A stretch of DNA of 64,000 nt from Amaranthus tricolor (GCF_026212465.1 NC_080056.1:22592464-22656463), one strand, 5' to 3'. Counted from the stretch's first letter, positions 41,735-57,269 are shown. Numbers and translations: made by a program. Notes: generated from the sequence alone by a model not told the origin.

Positions 41735-43588
41735 AGAGCCGGGAATAAGATAAGTCGGACTCTCCATGAGGAATCGTTGGAAATTTTTCTAAAATGTTCT
41801 ACACTTTCCGTAAGGTCTACATGTCGGACCCTCAATGGAAGGGAAATATTGAAAAATCTTTTAAGTGTCAGTTCTTAACTATAGCCGGGAGATCGAAAAG
41901 TTGGATCCCCAATGTGAGGGAACATCAAATTTCTCCAAGTATCCAGTTAACCACCTCTCAGGCAACCGTCGGGTCGATAAGTCGGACCCCCAAGGAGAGT
42001 GAGAATGTGGAAATTTGTTCTAAGTTTTTCAACATTTGAATGCGTTCGGGAAGTCGACAAGTCGGACCCTAAACTGCACCTCCAAGAACGATAATTATTT
42101 TAAGTATGAAAAGTTACATATTCAGCTGTCCGACTTATGGATACGGCGAATGTCATGCCGCGTTATCTTTGCTCCAAATCATTGTATGGATAAGGTGAAA
42201 TATTTCAGAGAGTCCGTATGATTGATAAGTCGGACTCCTTGGAACACTATCATGGTGTAAAAATTCTAAGTATGGTATAATCTGCATTTATCCGTATGAT
42301 CGAAGACACGGACCTGAATGCCTCTTCCGCGTCATAGGAAAGCTAGGGATATGTTTTGTGGTTAGTATTAATATTATTCCGAGAGGTCGATAAGTCGGAC
42401 CCCGAATCATACTCCAAGGATGATAAAAATTCTAAGTATGGGGTTAACTCATTCCACTATCCGATTTGTTGATTCGATGAATCCATTTGATGCGGCCGTG
42501 TTATCTACCTTGTTTTGTATAATCTATGATGTCTATAAGTCGGACCCTCAACTGAACCTAGTCCAGGGGAAAATTACAAGTATAGGAGATCCTATATATG
42601 TCCGTATGATTGAGGGCACGGAATACGGTGCTCATTCCGGATCATGGAAGGGCAAGGGACCTGCTTTGGCGATATCGAGATTGTCCTTATGATCTATAAG
42701 TCGGATCCTCAGGTGGCCCTTAGCACTTTCGAAATATTCCAAGTGTGATAAATTTTCATAACGAACGTGTGATAGAAGACGCGGACTTTTAGTTCGCCTT
42801 ATGGGTAAATCAAAGGTGCGGAAGTTCTTCAAGAAAGTTGTGCCCTTGTTAGTTTCTCCTAACTTCAGTTTACCAATAAAATTGTTTGATTTGACCGTGA
42901 GGTAGACAAGTCGGACCCTCCTTGGGTGCTAGCTTGCTAAAAAATAATCAAAGTATTGGGTGTTTCCGTGGCATCAGTGGAGTGAAGCCAGGATCCAGAC
43001 TTTAATTATCTCACGACATGGTATATGTCACAGCTCTATAAACTGAATACTGGGAACAAGAGTCCTTTACGTATGGAATTCATCCGTCAGGTTGATAAGT
43101 CGGACCCCCCAGTGGGCCTAGATCTGAAAAAATATTCTAAGTATGGGACAGGTTATGTGCGATGTCGCGGAATAAGTTGTATGGTATGTCGAAGATCCGC
43201 ATCCTCTCCTCTACGATTGTGCTGCTGCCTTATAAATACGCCTGGGGCTATTCCGCGGCATGCTGCATGCCGCGGCTTTGTTTGTCTGTTTAATTCGAAT
43301 TCAATATGCTTTTGGACGACCACTTTGAAAAGTCATATCTTTTTCAGTACAACTCGGATTTCGACATATGAACAGTCGACTCGAAGCTTACAAGCTCAAT
43401 TTTCATGATCCCTTAGAAGATTCACCTAATCGGGTATGTGTTCATCCTTGTGGGGCTATTGAATGTTCGTTATGATCGTATCCCTTCACCAAATCAACTA
43501 CGACGAACACGTGGTTTTCCACATAAAGGAAGATGTTTTCTTTTGTTGAGGCTATCTCTTCACATCATCCTTCATGCGTGGGGCTAAC
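41735..43588 (+). repeat. Dispersed AAGTCGGACCC motif region, Tat 3' DNA
   Basis: Between the antisense promoter and the right LTR, about eleven copies of GATAAGTCGGACCC or close variants occur (near 41753, 41822, 41895, 41972, 42056, 42216, 42390, 42533, 42690, 42907 and 43097), often followed after 30-60 bp by ATTCTAAGTATG. The motif is also the core of the ~82-bp repeats at 37511-38075. No gene is seen here. The stretch ends with GCGTGGGGCTAAC, a weak polypurine tract just before the LTR. Confidence 0.85.
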
Positions 43589-44284
43589 TGTCATGGTACT
43601 AATTACTCAATTAATTTATTTATTTAGTAATTTGCATCATATTACCAAAATAGCCCTTGACCTTTACAGTGGACTTTGACTGTTGGTCAAATGGACTTTT
43701 GGATCTCCCATCTTCCCTGAATGACCCATAGGGTTTCTACTTCCAAGATACCTTAACTTCCTTCCTTGGAAGTAACTACCTGTTGGACCTAACTTCCTAC
43801 TCACCCACATTCTTTGATCATCCTTCTTCCACGGTGGATAACTGCCCACTATCTTCCACTCTCCATCATAAGCACCAGTTGCTGCCCATTACTCCCATGA
43901 TCATCCACTCCTCCTCAACAATAACTTCATTTCCTTCATTATAAATAGGGGCAGCCACCAAGAAGGAAAAGGGCATCTGAAAATAATCCTCTTAAGCATC
44001 CTCGCTCATACTCCACTTCATTAGCCTACAAACATTCCAATAACATCACCCACTGCATCTTTTGGTATTCATTCTGTAATCGCTAATTCCATATTCTCAC
44101 ATCCACGTTCTAACTTGAGCGTCGGAGGGGTTTTCCGGGAGATCACCCCCCGGACAAGGCTAACGTGTTGTTTCGCAGGAATTCAAGTCGCTTCCTTCCA
44201 CGAGTCGCTCCTCTTGATCACACTTCCACCTATCTCCAGGTATTTTAAGTGTCTTTTGCACTTCCTCGTTTCACAACCGAAACA
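43589..44284 (+). repeat. 3' LTR of the Tat element
   Basis: Begins TGTCATGGTAC and ends AACCGAAACA. It matches the 5' LTR with about 12 substitutions and one C insertion by eye. It is followed by the target duplication AATAT. Confidence 0.95.
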
Positions 44285-44289
44285 AATAT

Positions 44290-44564
44290 ATTATATATAA
44301 GTAATTATAATTTCTTTATTAATAATTTGTAATCATATGAAATATGTGATATAAGCTAATTAGAGGCATAGAAAACATTTAATTTTTTCTTTGTTATGAA
44401 ATCGTTAATAACTTGGGTAGCGGAATTTAAAAATGGCGTTTTAGTTATTTAATGATTCTAAAGTCTTTTTTCGTATAATTTGGTGGTTGATTAGTGAGTA
44501 GGGGATGAATTTGTGGGAAAGTAAATTATCTTAGCATATTAAAGAATAATTTTACCATAGGGTG
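44290..44564. other. AT-rich target DNA of the Tat insertion
   Basis: No gene. It may be the outer part of the copia LTR that ends at 44705, but no start could be set by comparison with the damaged right LTR. Confidence 0.35.
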
Positions 44565-44705
44565 ATTATAATCTTTTGTAATTATTTTCTTATTATTCTT
44601 GTTTTCATAATTAACTGCCTAGTTTGTATATTTATAGGGACTCGTGTAACTATTTTAATTCAATTCAAAACGAGTATTCACAACCCTTTTATTCCGCTTT
44701 TATCA
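44565..44705 (+). repeat. Left copia LTR, 3' part
   Basis: Shares AATCTTTTGTAATTATT and the terminal TTTATTCCGCTTTTATCA with 54842-54887. The right copy has lost about 90 bp in the middle. The start given is only where similarity begins. Confidence 0.6.
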
Positions 44706-44717
44706 TGGTATCAGAGC
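44706..44717 (+). promoter_or_regulatory. tRNA-Met primer binding site of copia element
   Basis: TGGTATCAGAGC directly follows the LTR end TCA at 44705. Confidence 0.92.
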
Positions 44718-44784
44718 CGTAAGGTTCAATCCGAGATTAAAACCTTTTTTTTCAACATCATCATTTACCCAGAATTTTCGTATG

Positions 44785-45125
44785 CCATGGATGCAACAAA
44801 CCAAACCTCAAACACAAACCAACAAATAACAACCCAAACACCAAACACAAACCAACAAATAATCACCAGAGAATAGATGGAACATATGTTTCGTTTGTTT
44901 CAACAAATGAATCAAAATACCCAAAACTCAGAATCATCCGAAATTGTTAAGTGGTTAGCTTTTGGTCCGCGTGATGATGTCAACAAATATGAGGGTTACG
45001 ATGTCAATGGCTTCACATTTTGGATTGAGGGTCAAGACAATAAGTCATCTTATCTACAGAATAGTGGTTTCTATTTTGGCGTCATCTACATTTTACGCGA
45101 AAGCCAAGGATCAAGCGACGGTTGA
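44785..45125 (+). pseudogene. Copia Gag start fused to CACTA DUF4216
   Basis: The copia gag starts MDATNQTSNTNQQ and is polar and Asn/Gln rich. It meets a TAG at 44874. The next ATG, MEHMFRLFQQMNQNTQN, reads on in the gag frame and at about 44940 passes without a break into the DUF4216 domain of CACTA element B (VKWLAFGPRDDVNKYEGYDV). The fusion frame stops at 45123 because DUF4216 shifts frame near 45065. It is a product of a deletion that removed both the rest of gag and the 5' part of the CACTA. Confidence 0.8.
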
Positions 45126-45495
45126 TGCTAAATTGGTATACTATAGGCGGGTACATGAAATATGGGAGCTTGACTACTCTACTTTCAATATTGGTCTTTT
45201 CAAATGTAAGTGGGTAGATAATAATCGACGATGCATAAAAAATGACGACCCTTGTGGATTCACTCTTGTAGACTTAGCTCGTTTGGGTTATAGTGAGGAA
45301 CCATTCATAGTAGCCACACAAGCCAAGCAAGTATTCTACATTGTAGACCCGTCTGATAAAAAATGGTCTATTGTTGTACCGGGAAAAAGATTCATCCTTG
45401 GTATAGGTGATGTTGAGGATGAGGAAGAATATGAAGCATTTGAAGACTCCCCTCCCTTTATCAATCCAAAATCAGTGGATAAAGATGAAAGATGA
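44940..45495 (+). pseudogene. DUF4216 end of TNP2 transposase (element B)
   Basis: The reading continues from VKWLAFGPRDDVNKYEGYDV through (after a frameshift near 45065) WELDYSTFNIGLFKCKW, QAKQVFYIVDPSDKKWSIVV and the acidic tail DVEDEEEYEAFEDSPPF. It is homologous to 1409-2000 on the other strand; here the tryptophan that is a stop in element A is intact. Confidence 0.85.
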
Positions 45496-45594
45496 TGTAG
45501 ATGATGTAGATGTTGGTTATATGCGTGTAGATCACACGGAAGGAATACATTTGAATTAAGTGATTCACAAGGTATGAATTTTAAACTTTTTGAA

Positions 45595-45760
45595 GTTTTT
45601 TTTGGCACTTTCGCGCATAAAGTAGCTCAAACTTGGTTTGTTTTGCATGAAACTTTGAACACAACACTATTTTTTATATATTATTGTGTTGAACGTATTA
45701 GAATTTGTAAATCATAGTCATATTCTTAATATTACTTAGCTTATGTTCTAATATATTTCT
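45595..45760 (+). repeat. Single ~168-bp repeat unit in element B intron
   Basis: One unit (GGCACTTTCGCGCATAAAGT, TCAAACTTGGTTTGTTTTGC, then TATATATTATTGTGTTGAA) lies where element A has five. It marks the same intron or spacer in both copies. Confidence 0.85.
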
Positions 45761-45789
45761 ATTCATACTCTTTCAGGTACTGATATACA

Positions 45790-47730
45790 ATGCATCTATT
45801 CAGAGACGAAATTGTCCCTGAGATTGAGACCTCGAATAATGAGCATCGTAGTTACAACAGTGAAGAGGACCAAATTGTGAGATACGAGCGTATGGCTGAA
45901 GACCTTCACCAATTGACAATGATTTTGAGACTGAAGACGCCTCACCAATGGATGCTCCCACTACCAGTAAGAAAACAAAAAGGGCGAGGTCCTACGAAAA
46001 ACCTCAAAGTCACAGAACCCATGCATTTGGAATACAATGCATTGGGTCAACCTTGCGGAAAATGGCGTAAGCAATATGGAAAACAAAAGGGCCTATGTAT
46101 CCGCAAGATTTCCATATTGCACGCATGGAACGAGGTTCCAGAGGGTATGAAGAACTCTTTATAGAATGATACTGTGGTAAGCAACTTTTCTATTTTTACT
46201 CATTTAGTTTCATTTTAAAATTAATTTAATTGACAGTAATAAATATAACTTTTTTTTGTAGAATCTTTTCCACATCGAGAGCGATGAGGACAAGAAGAAT
46301 GTGTTTTTTCAACTGTTGCTGAAAGATTCAGAGATTTCAAATCTAAGCTAGTAACTAGCTGGATTACGAAGAGGCATGCACGTACGACCAAAAAGGTCAA
46401 AACGGGAAACGAAGGTGGAGAGCAAGCACCTTCGAAGATGCCATACGAAATATGGGGTCACATATCGAAGAGGGATTGGGAGGCCTTTGTTGCCAAAAGA
46501 ACAACTCCAATAGAAGTTGTAAGTATTTCATATTATATTATTGTTTTTGATTTGAATTTACTTCTTTTGATTCAGTCATTAAACTAATACATGACGTTCG
46601 ATTTCTATTGATTAATTAGGAAAAGCATTGTAAAGCTTTTGATTCTGCAAGCAAAAGGAAGTTTTACCATCACTTGGGCCAAAAAACGTACGATGAGGTC
46701 CGAAAAGAGTGGGTGGATGCGGGTTTATACCCCAATCAAAGTTCATCCACGCCCTCATCTACGACTACCTCCGTATCCGTGAATACTCCAGCTGGAGATC
46801 GGGTGCGTGATTTGTATTGCGGGCTTCATTCCCGAGATGCAAGTGGTAAATTTACCATTGATGATCCGGGAACGAAGAAGGTTGCTGATGCTGTGGTGAG
46901 TTTTGAAATTATTAAGTATATTCTTGAATTGATTTGATTCTTTGGCTTTGATTTACTTATACTAATTGCTATATATATCACTTTTTATTTGAACAGATGT
47001 GCTGGAAGGAAAAAGAAGCTACTGGGAAGTTCACCCCAAGAGGCAATGTTGACGCATTGCATATGGTCTTAGGGAAAGACCACAGTGGGCGGGTAGTCGG
47101 AAAGGGAGGCGTCCGCGTGGGGTTACTGAAGGCATTCGGCAAAGAGTGTGTTGCTACTCAATCCCGAACGACGCTGCGGGATGAAGTAGCAACCCTCGGA
47201 ACAGAGATTACAAAGATGTTCTCGCCAAACTGGCCGTCGTGTTGCAGAAGATGGGACCACCCGTTGTTGACTTGGCAAACCTGATTGTCGAGGATCAAGA
47301 AAGTCAATATGGGGATCTTAATGCTTCAGTTGAGCCAACACCCGAGCCCATTACCCCCGTAGCACCCTTGCCCATTACTTTCCCTGAAGGGGAAAACCCC
47401 ACACCGGAGACCATAAACTCCGTTGCTCAAAATCTGGAGCCAACTCCGGAGCCAGTGCTACAGGTACATAGTTTTTAAATATATAAGCACTTATTAATTT
47501 AAATTGCAACGCGTTTTAATATTTTATTATGATGCTTATTATAATAAGCGACACAATTTTCAGGAGGCGACTCCTTGTTCTCTTATGCTGCCTCAGTTAG
47601 GTGTTGCTAGTGATGGCGACTTAACTGAGGTTGCATATGGTTTGGCCCAGCCAACCAAAGAGGGCCAAACAGCGCATTCGATGCCTGTTACAAGTGGCCA
47701 CATCAGTGTGACTGTGGAACTATTGTAAAG
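45790..47730 (+). pseudogene. Transposase_24-type gene of element B (several exons)
   Basis: Exon 1 (45790-46185) encodes MHLFRDEIVPEIETSNN and HLEYNALGQPCGKWRKQYGK. A TAG stop after NSL is shared with element A, just before the GTAAGC donor. Exon 2 (46261-46518) has FRDFKSKLVTSWITKRHART and MPYEIWGHISKRDWEAFVAK. Exon 3 (46620-46893) has DSASKRKFYHHLGQKTYDEV and ends near a GTGAGT donor. Exon 4 (from 46998) begins MCWKEKEATGKFTPRGNVDA, then a proline/threonine-rich tail (PTPEPITPVAPLP). These are the standard Transposase_24 blocks. A T-run near 46306 shifts the frame inside exon 2. It is probably non-functional as read. Confidence 0.78.
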
Positions 47731-47739
47731 GGGTTTGAA

Positions 47740-51121
<3,382 letters not shown>

Positions 51122-51164
51122 TAAATTGTATTTAGTATAGATTTTTTAGGACTTTAATGGATAT

Positions 51165-51285
<121 letters not shown>

Positions 51286-51462
51286 GTACGTACATAATAT
51301 TATATTATATATAAGATCGAGAGTTTTTTTATTACTAAGAGATTATTGGTGATTATTTGTGATTATCATTGGATTATTATTGGATTAATCATTGTTATTA
51401 CATTGTACATTATTATTGGATTACTATTAGTATAAAACAAAAAAAGAAAAAAAAATAACAAC

Positions 51463-51635
51463 TATTTGCTACGGTCAGCCCTTAAAACCACAGCAAATAA
51501 GTGGCATTATTTGCTGAGGTTTTTAATCGCAGCATTTAAAGTAAGCCATTTGCTACTATCACTATTGCTTGGGGCCAAAACCGCAGCAAGTAATGGCCAA
51601 AAAAACCACAGCAAATGAGGTTTTTTTCACTAGTG
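51463..51635. repeat. CACTA subterminal repeats and 3' terminal inverted repeat
   Basis: At least five copies of a AAACCRCAGCAAAT word or its complement are spaced 15-35 bp apart (near 51487, 51510, 51548, 51578, 51604), ending at CACTAGTG. In related elements such arrays are the binding sites of an element-encoded protein. Confidence 0.85.
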
Positions 51636-54600
51636 AACCAACTTTGTCAAATTGGATCTTTGACTGCGGGGCGACCGATACTATGACATATGAATCCACA
51701 GATCTTATCTCTACCCCTCCTACTCCTTGTAGTAAATTTTAAACTGCTAATGGGAAATGTGTCGAGGTTACGAGGGCTGGAACAGTTGATATCACTCCTT
51801 CCATGAAATTAAAAAATTGTCTTTTAATTCCTAGTTTAACTCATAAGCTTCTGTCTGTTAGTTAGTTAACTAGAGAATTAAATTGTGCTATTGTTCTAAA
51901 TTCTGATGGTTGTATTGTGCATGATGCTCTAACCGGGACAGTCATTGGACATGGTATTGAACAAGGAGAATTATACTATGTGGATGAGACGACTCAAAAG
52001 GGTCGAGCTTTGCTTACTCGTGGATTCTCTGATCGACACCTTTGGATGTGGCATCGGCGCTTGGGTCATCCTTTTTTAGCCTATTTAAAACATTTATTTT
52101 CGATTTACAAAAACAATGTTATGTCTCTTAACTGTGAAAGATGTGTTATGGCGAAAAGCCACAAACATTCCAATTTGCCCAATTTAACTCGGTCAACAAG
52201 TCCTTTCTCTTCACTTAATTCTGATGTATGGGGACCTGCTCTTGATTTTGCTATTCATAATTTCTCTTATTGTGTTTTATTTGTGGATGATTTTACTCGT
52301 ATGAGTTGGGTGTATTTTTTAAAACACAAATCTGAGGTTTTTTCCGTTTTTGTCACCTTTTATAATATGCTTCACACTCAGCTTTATGCCACACCACAAA
52401 TATTATGAGTTGATAATGGGGGAGAATTTGTCAATTTAGCTCTTAAAGAGTTCCTTTCTAACCATGGCATGATTCATCAAACCTCTTGCCCAAATACTCC
52501 ACAACTAAATGGAATAACTGAACGAAAAAATCGCACTTTACTTGAAATTTCCTGAGGCCTTCTTATTGAGTCCAAATCTCCTGCCTATTTTTGGCCTGAA
52601 GCCATTGCTACAGCTACCTACCTAACCAACCGTCTTCCTTCTAAACCATTGAATTACAAAACACCCCTTGCTACCTTGGGTTCTTTTGTCTCTCTTCCTT
52701 CATCTCATTCTTTACCACCTCGCATTTTTGGATGTGATGTTTTTATTCATCATCCTAAACACAATCGAACCAAACTCGAACCTCGGGCTGTTAAATGTGT
52801 TTTCCTTGGCTATGGAGTAAATTAGAAGGGTATAGATGTTTTGATCCTGTTCACAATTATATGTATACTACCATGGATTGTGATTTTTTTGAAGAGACCT
52901 TTTATCATACCCAGCCTAGTTCTTAGGGGGAGAAAATTAGTGATGACCTAAGCTGGCTATTACAACCAAAATACATCTCGTTGAGAACGATATGGAGCCA
53001 AAAGAGCAAGTAGGCGAAACCACGATGTCATTTCTAAAAACATAGTATCTCCTCTTCAGACTACTCATACTCTAGTCCCCTCCAAACAGCATCCAGTTTC
53101 TCCTAAGGTATCTCCTGAGCAAGAATACACTATTGATAATAACCCTGTTGATGTTGTCACTATTAGTATGCCAAATAGGTATGAATTACCTCCTAGAAGC
53201 ACGAGAGGAGTTCCTCTAAAGAGATATGATCCTGAATTTGAAGCACAGAGGTCTAGATATCCTAACCATAAGGGAAGTAATGAAGCCTTATATCAAACAG
53301 CCATGGCCTTCAATACTTATCTTTGTTCAAGTCATATCCCCAAAAAAGTTGAAGAAGCTCTTCGTGATCCAAAATGGAAAAGGGAAATAGAAAAAGAATT
53401 TTCAGCACTGTATCGAAATGAGACATGGGTGAAATGTGAGCTATCTAAGGGGAAGAAGACAGTGGGGTGTAGATGGGTTTATATGATCAAATATCGAGCC
53501 AATTGAACTATTGAAAGGTATAAAGCCAGACTTGTAGCACAGGGGTGCACTCAAACATATGGAGTCAATTACTCCGAAACTTTCTCTCTGGTTGCTAAGA
53601 TTGATACTATTCAAGTCTTGTTCTCTATTACCGCAAACAAAGACTGGCCCCTGCACAAATTTGATGTGAAGAATGCCTTCTTGCATGGGAAGATAGAAGA
53701 AGAAGTATATATGAGAGCTCCTCCAGGTTTCTCGGATGATTATAAGAATGGGGAAGGATGTAAGCTGAGTAAGGCTCTCTATGGCCTCAAGCAATCTCCA
53801 AGAGCATGGTTTGGCAGATTTATTGCAGCTATGATTAAGTTTGGATACAAGCAGAGTAACTCAGATCACACGTAGTTTCTCAAGAAGCAGAATAATCATA
53901 TGATATTCTTAATTATATATGTCGACGATATGATTATTACGGGGGATGACAAAGAAGAGATTTTGCACACTTAAAGAACAACTATCCCATTAATTCGAAA
54001 TGAAGGACTTGGGGCAACTTAAGTACTTCTTTGGTATTGAGATAAAAAGGAGGTATCTTTATCAGTCAAAGGAAATACATTCTTAACCTTTTAGCAGCAA
54101 CAGACATGCTCTATTGTAAGCCTTCGGACACACCGATAGTAGTCAATCATGGCCTTCAGATGATCGAAGGAGAAAAGCTAGTAGACAGAGTAAAATATCA
54201 AAGAATGGTTGGGAAACTCATCTACCTATCTCACACACGTTCAGATATTGCATATGCAGTTGGGGTAGTGAGTAAATTCATGCATCAACCACAAATAAAT
54301 CATATGACAGCAGTGAAGAGAATTTTAAGGTATTTGAAAGGTACGAGTAGCAAAGGTATTATGTTCCGAAAGAATAATCATTTCGATCTCTTGGCCTATA
54401 CAGATGCAGACTAGGTAGGAGATCGAGATGATAGAAAGTCCACATCTGGGTACTTTACCTTAGTCGGACGAAATCTTGTTACTTGGAAAAGCAAAAAATA
54501 GAAGGTGGTGGCTTTATCTAGTGCAGAAGTAGAGTTTCAAGGTATTGCAAAAGGAATAACTGAGATCATTTGGCTAAAGAAGCTCTTAAGAGAACTTTAT

Positions 54601-54810
54601 TTCTCGGTAACAAAGATTTGTAAGTTGTTCAGTAATAATAAAGCAGCAATCAGTATATCAGAAAATCCAGTTCAACATGATCGCACTAAACATGTTGAGA
54701 TCGATAGACATTTCATCAAGGAGAAATTGGAGAAAAAGATCACCAGTCTTCCTTTTGTCAGATCGAATGATCAATTGGCTGATATTCTCACAAAGACAAT
54801 AACATTATAA
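51636..54810 (+). pseudogene. pol: Copia pol: protease, integrase, reverse transcriptase, RNase H
   Basis: Translation gives protease (WIFDCGATDTMTY, where most copia have DSGAT), pre-integrase (LWMWHRRLGHP, CERCVMAKSHKH), integrase core (LNSDVWGPA, VLFVDDFTRMSWVYFLKHKS, VDNGGEFVN), reverse transcriptase (GCRWVYMIKYRAN, ARLVAQGCTQTYGVNYSETF, DVKNAFLHGKIEEEVYM, LYGLKQSPRAWF, IIYVDDMIITGDD with an intact catalytic YVDD), and RNase H (RSDIAYAVGVVSKFMHQP, ALSSAEVEFQGIAKGITEI, DQLADILTKTI). At least seven in-frame stops (for example near 51738, 52408, 52553, 53504, 53873, 54414 and 54500) and frameshifts near 53970 and 54060 show a long-dead copy. Confidence 0.88.
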
Positions 54811-54841
54811 GCTTTTGAGCAAATCTTGTGCAAGTTAGTTT

Positions 54842-54887
54842 AATCTTTTGTAATTATTCACTCAACACTTTTATTCCGCTTTTATCA
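54842..54887 (+). repeat. Right copia LTR remnant
   Basis: Only AATCTTTTGTAATTATT and ACACTTTTATTCCGCTTTTATCA remain, matching both ends of the left LTR segment with the middle deleted. Confidence 0.65.
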
Positions 54888-57058
54888 GAATTTGATTTGA
54901 TTTTCTAGACTCTTAATCTTTGTGTATTCTTATTGAGCTCTAACTTTTAAATTGACAAGAAAAATGGGTGGTTGTAGCGACATATTTGCTTTTGTGGTTC
55001 AGAGTTTTGTGAGATTGAAATTCATGGAAAAAGAGCTGGGTGTATTCTTGAGTGTTGGTTTTTATTATTAACATTTATAGGCATCAAACTGATAGGAAAT
55101 ACTTTATAAAAGCCCCCCTTACTTGTAGGCATTCTTTGCCTTATCCCCAAATCAGAAAAATAAAGGGTAATGCATGATGGAAGTAGTTTGTCTTATGTTT
55201 ATGTTTATTTGTTATCATGGAATGCTTCAGGTAATTATGTTGGAAGTTTTATCGGGTTGTTCAAATTGAGCTTCTATTTCAATTAAATGAAGCACAAAAG
55301 TAGTATGGTTTGATGACAGTGAGATTATTTGTTATCAAGCATTCTATATTTAGGTGTTGTTCCTCATTTTGGAAGGCCTAATAATAGGGTACAAAAGCAC
55401 GAAGACCAGAAGTAATTTTTAAACTGATCTTTTATTGTAAATAGTTGTTATGGTTTTGCGTTAATAGATGCTTGAAGTCGTTTTTGCTTGGGATTTTGGT
55501 GATTATATGGTAGAGATGGTGATTGCGGCATTTGGGTTGTCTATAATAAAGACTTGAGAGATTGTTGAGGATTTTGTTTAATTCTAGGGATGCATTGATG
55601 ACTCCTACAGTCATATTCGGAAAGAAAGTTTGTTTTTGGTGTAGTAGTAATTGTAATTAGTTTCTTCAACTTTGAATTGATTGGAAATTATAATTTAGGT
55701 TTGTTGCATCCATTCACGACTTGAATCTTGATTTTCTGTTTAGTTGCCATTTAGCACAGAGAGCAAGCGGCAGATCAATATGAATTTAGAGCTTGTCTGA
55801 TGTTAGTTATGAGTTATTGTTTTTACTCTACCACTGATAGTTATGATGCATTGATGTGCCCCTATTTTCTTTATTTTCGTTTGGACTTAAAGAAACTATT
55901 TAAAATATCAGAATATTTCACAGAAACTACATATCTTTAACTATTCGAATTGCGGGCTATTATTAGGGTTTAAGCTCAATTTGGAAAGGCAATATTGGGT
56001 TGTAGTCAGCTTGTCTATTGGCCAATCTTATTTTTTGAACACTGGTTGTGGATCATACTCTTTTAGCCGCATATTTTGAAATATTTGGGTGTTGGTGGGT
56101 TTAGTTCTGAGTTGATTAGTTAGCTTCTTCAAGTTTGTTGTTTTTGGGTATAGCAATTTAGGCTTCAGAATCAACAGCTAAATTGCTTAAACCATCAGTT
56201 AGCATAGATATTAAACTGGGTTTCTTACCGGATTTTGAAATAGGGTAAACATGAAAGATTGTAACTGGTACGAGCATATGGAATACTTAACAATAGGACC
56301 CTAAAGGCTAAGGTAACTTCGCAATACCTAATCTTTCGAAATTCATTGTTGTTGCTCTGTGATTTCAAAAGTTAGGTCATTTATCCCTCTATTATTTTGA
56401 AGTACAATTGTTGGAGCTAATTGTTATTTTTATTTTTTGTGTTATTGTATTTGTTCGATTTAGAATGGAAGTTTGGTTTTAAAGACTTGTAAAAGCAATG
56501 TGGATATATCAATTGATAAGATTAAGCTAAAACTCAGATTTTTGAAAATTGACTAGTAAGTAATGTGTAGAAGTGAATAATTAAACTGATCTATTGTGGT
56601 AAAAGATATTTTTTTTATTCAAGTAAGGAACTGATTGTGCTTTTTGTGTTTGTGCCCTTATTGGTGAAGATAAGTAGTGAAATGTTGTGTTATTGTCGTT
56701 GCCTTTACCAATTTGTTCTTGAAGCGAACTCAAGCTGTTATCGTGTTATAGTAACTGATCTGATGTTGTTTCGTAACTATCATATTGGTTCTAATAATGC
56801 AGAAGTAAAGAAATTTACCTTAGCATCTAGGTGGTTTTGATTACTGTTTGGTAAGCAATAGCATTATAAATGTGAGGCATAATGATAGTTGGAGAAAAAT
56901 CGAGCTTTCAGTTTAGAGTTTTTTGTAGATATACCTAACAAGATTCCACATGACAATATCTTTTTGCATGTAAAAAACTTTTAGGTTTTTTCTGAGCATG
57001 ACAATTATTGTACTAGATGGTTTTGCTTATTGTTCTGATTTTTTTTCTACCCTTACAG
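54888..57058. other. T-rich, intron-like DNA, no exon recognised
   Basis: The 2.2-kb stretch has the base composition of plant introns and ends in a good splice acceptor (CTACCCTTACAG at 57058). No upstream DEK exon or other coding block could be recognised. It may be captured intron or the 5' part of a Helitron. Confidence 0.4.
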
Positions 57059-57118
57059 GCTGCTCAAGTTAAACATAATATATCCCAGTTTTCAGGTTTT
57101 GTTTGGCATGATAATGAG
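57059..57118 (+). pseudogene. Captured exon of a DEK-type chromatin protein gene
   Basis: A 60-bp exon between a TTACAG acceptor and a GTACGT donor encodes AAQVKHNISQFSGFVWHDNE, which matches the conserved SGFVW-(H/S)-(E/D)NE segment of plant DEK-domain proteins, nuclear DNA-binding chromatin factors. Both boundaries are in phase 0. No other DEK exon is seen within the window, so this is a fragment and not a working gene. The family call comes from memory of the motif. Confidence 0.6.
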
Positions 57119-57269
57119 GTACGTTATTTCACCATTTGTGCAGTCCTTGTGCACAAGGATTGAAGTGTTTGATTATCTTAAATATTCCCTGTTTTCTTGT
57201 GGTAGTACCTATCTTTTGTTTGCTGCACATTATTTTTTTCTCTGTGATGGTGATCACATTTTTATTATC

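Larger units (their letters stand above)
31126..44284 (+). mobile_element. Complete Ty3/gypsy element, Tat lineage, with antisense gene
   Basis: The 13.16-kb element has near-identical LTRs (31126-31820 and 43589-44284) and a 5-bp target duplication AATAT (31121-31125 and 44285-44289). Order: LTR, primer binding site, gag, protease, reverse transcriptase, RNase H, second archaeal-type RNase H, integrase, tandem repeats, antisense gene, repeat-rich 3' DNA, LTR. The second RNase H and the antisense ORF between pol and the 3' LTR are marks of the Tat group (Grande, Retand, RIRE2 and relatives). Pol has two single-base frameshifts, so it could not make a full product as read. By eye the LTRs differ by about 12 substitutions and 1 indel in ~695 bp. 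Confidence 0.95.
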
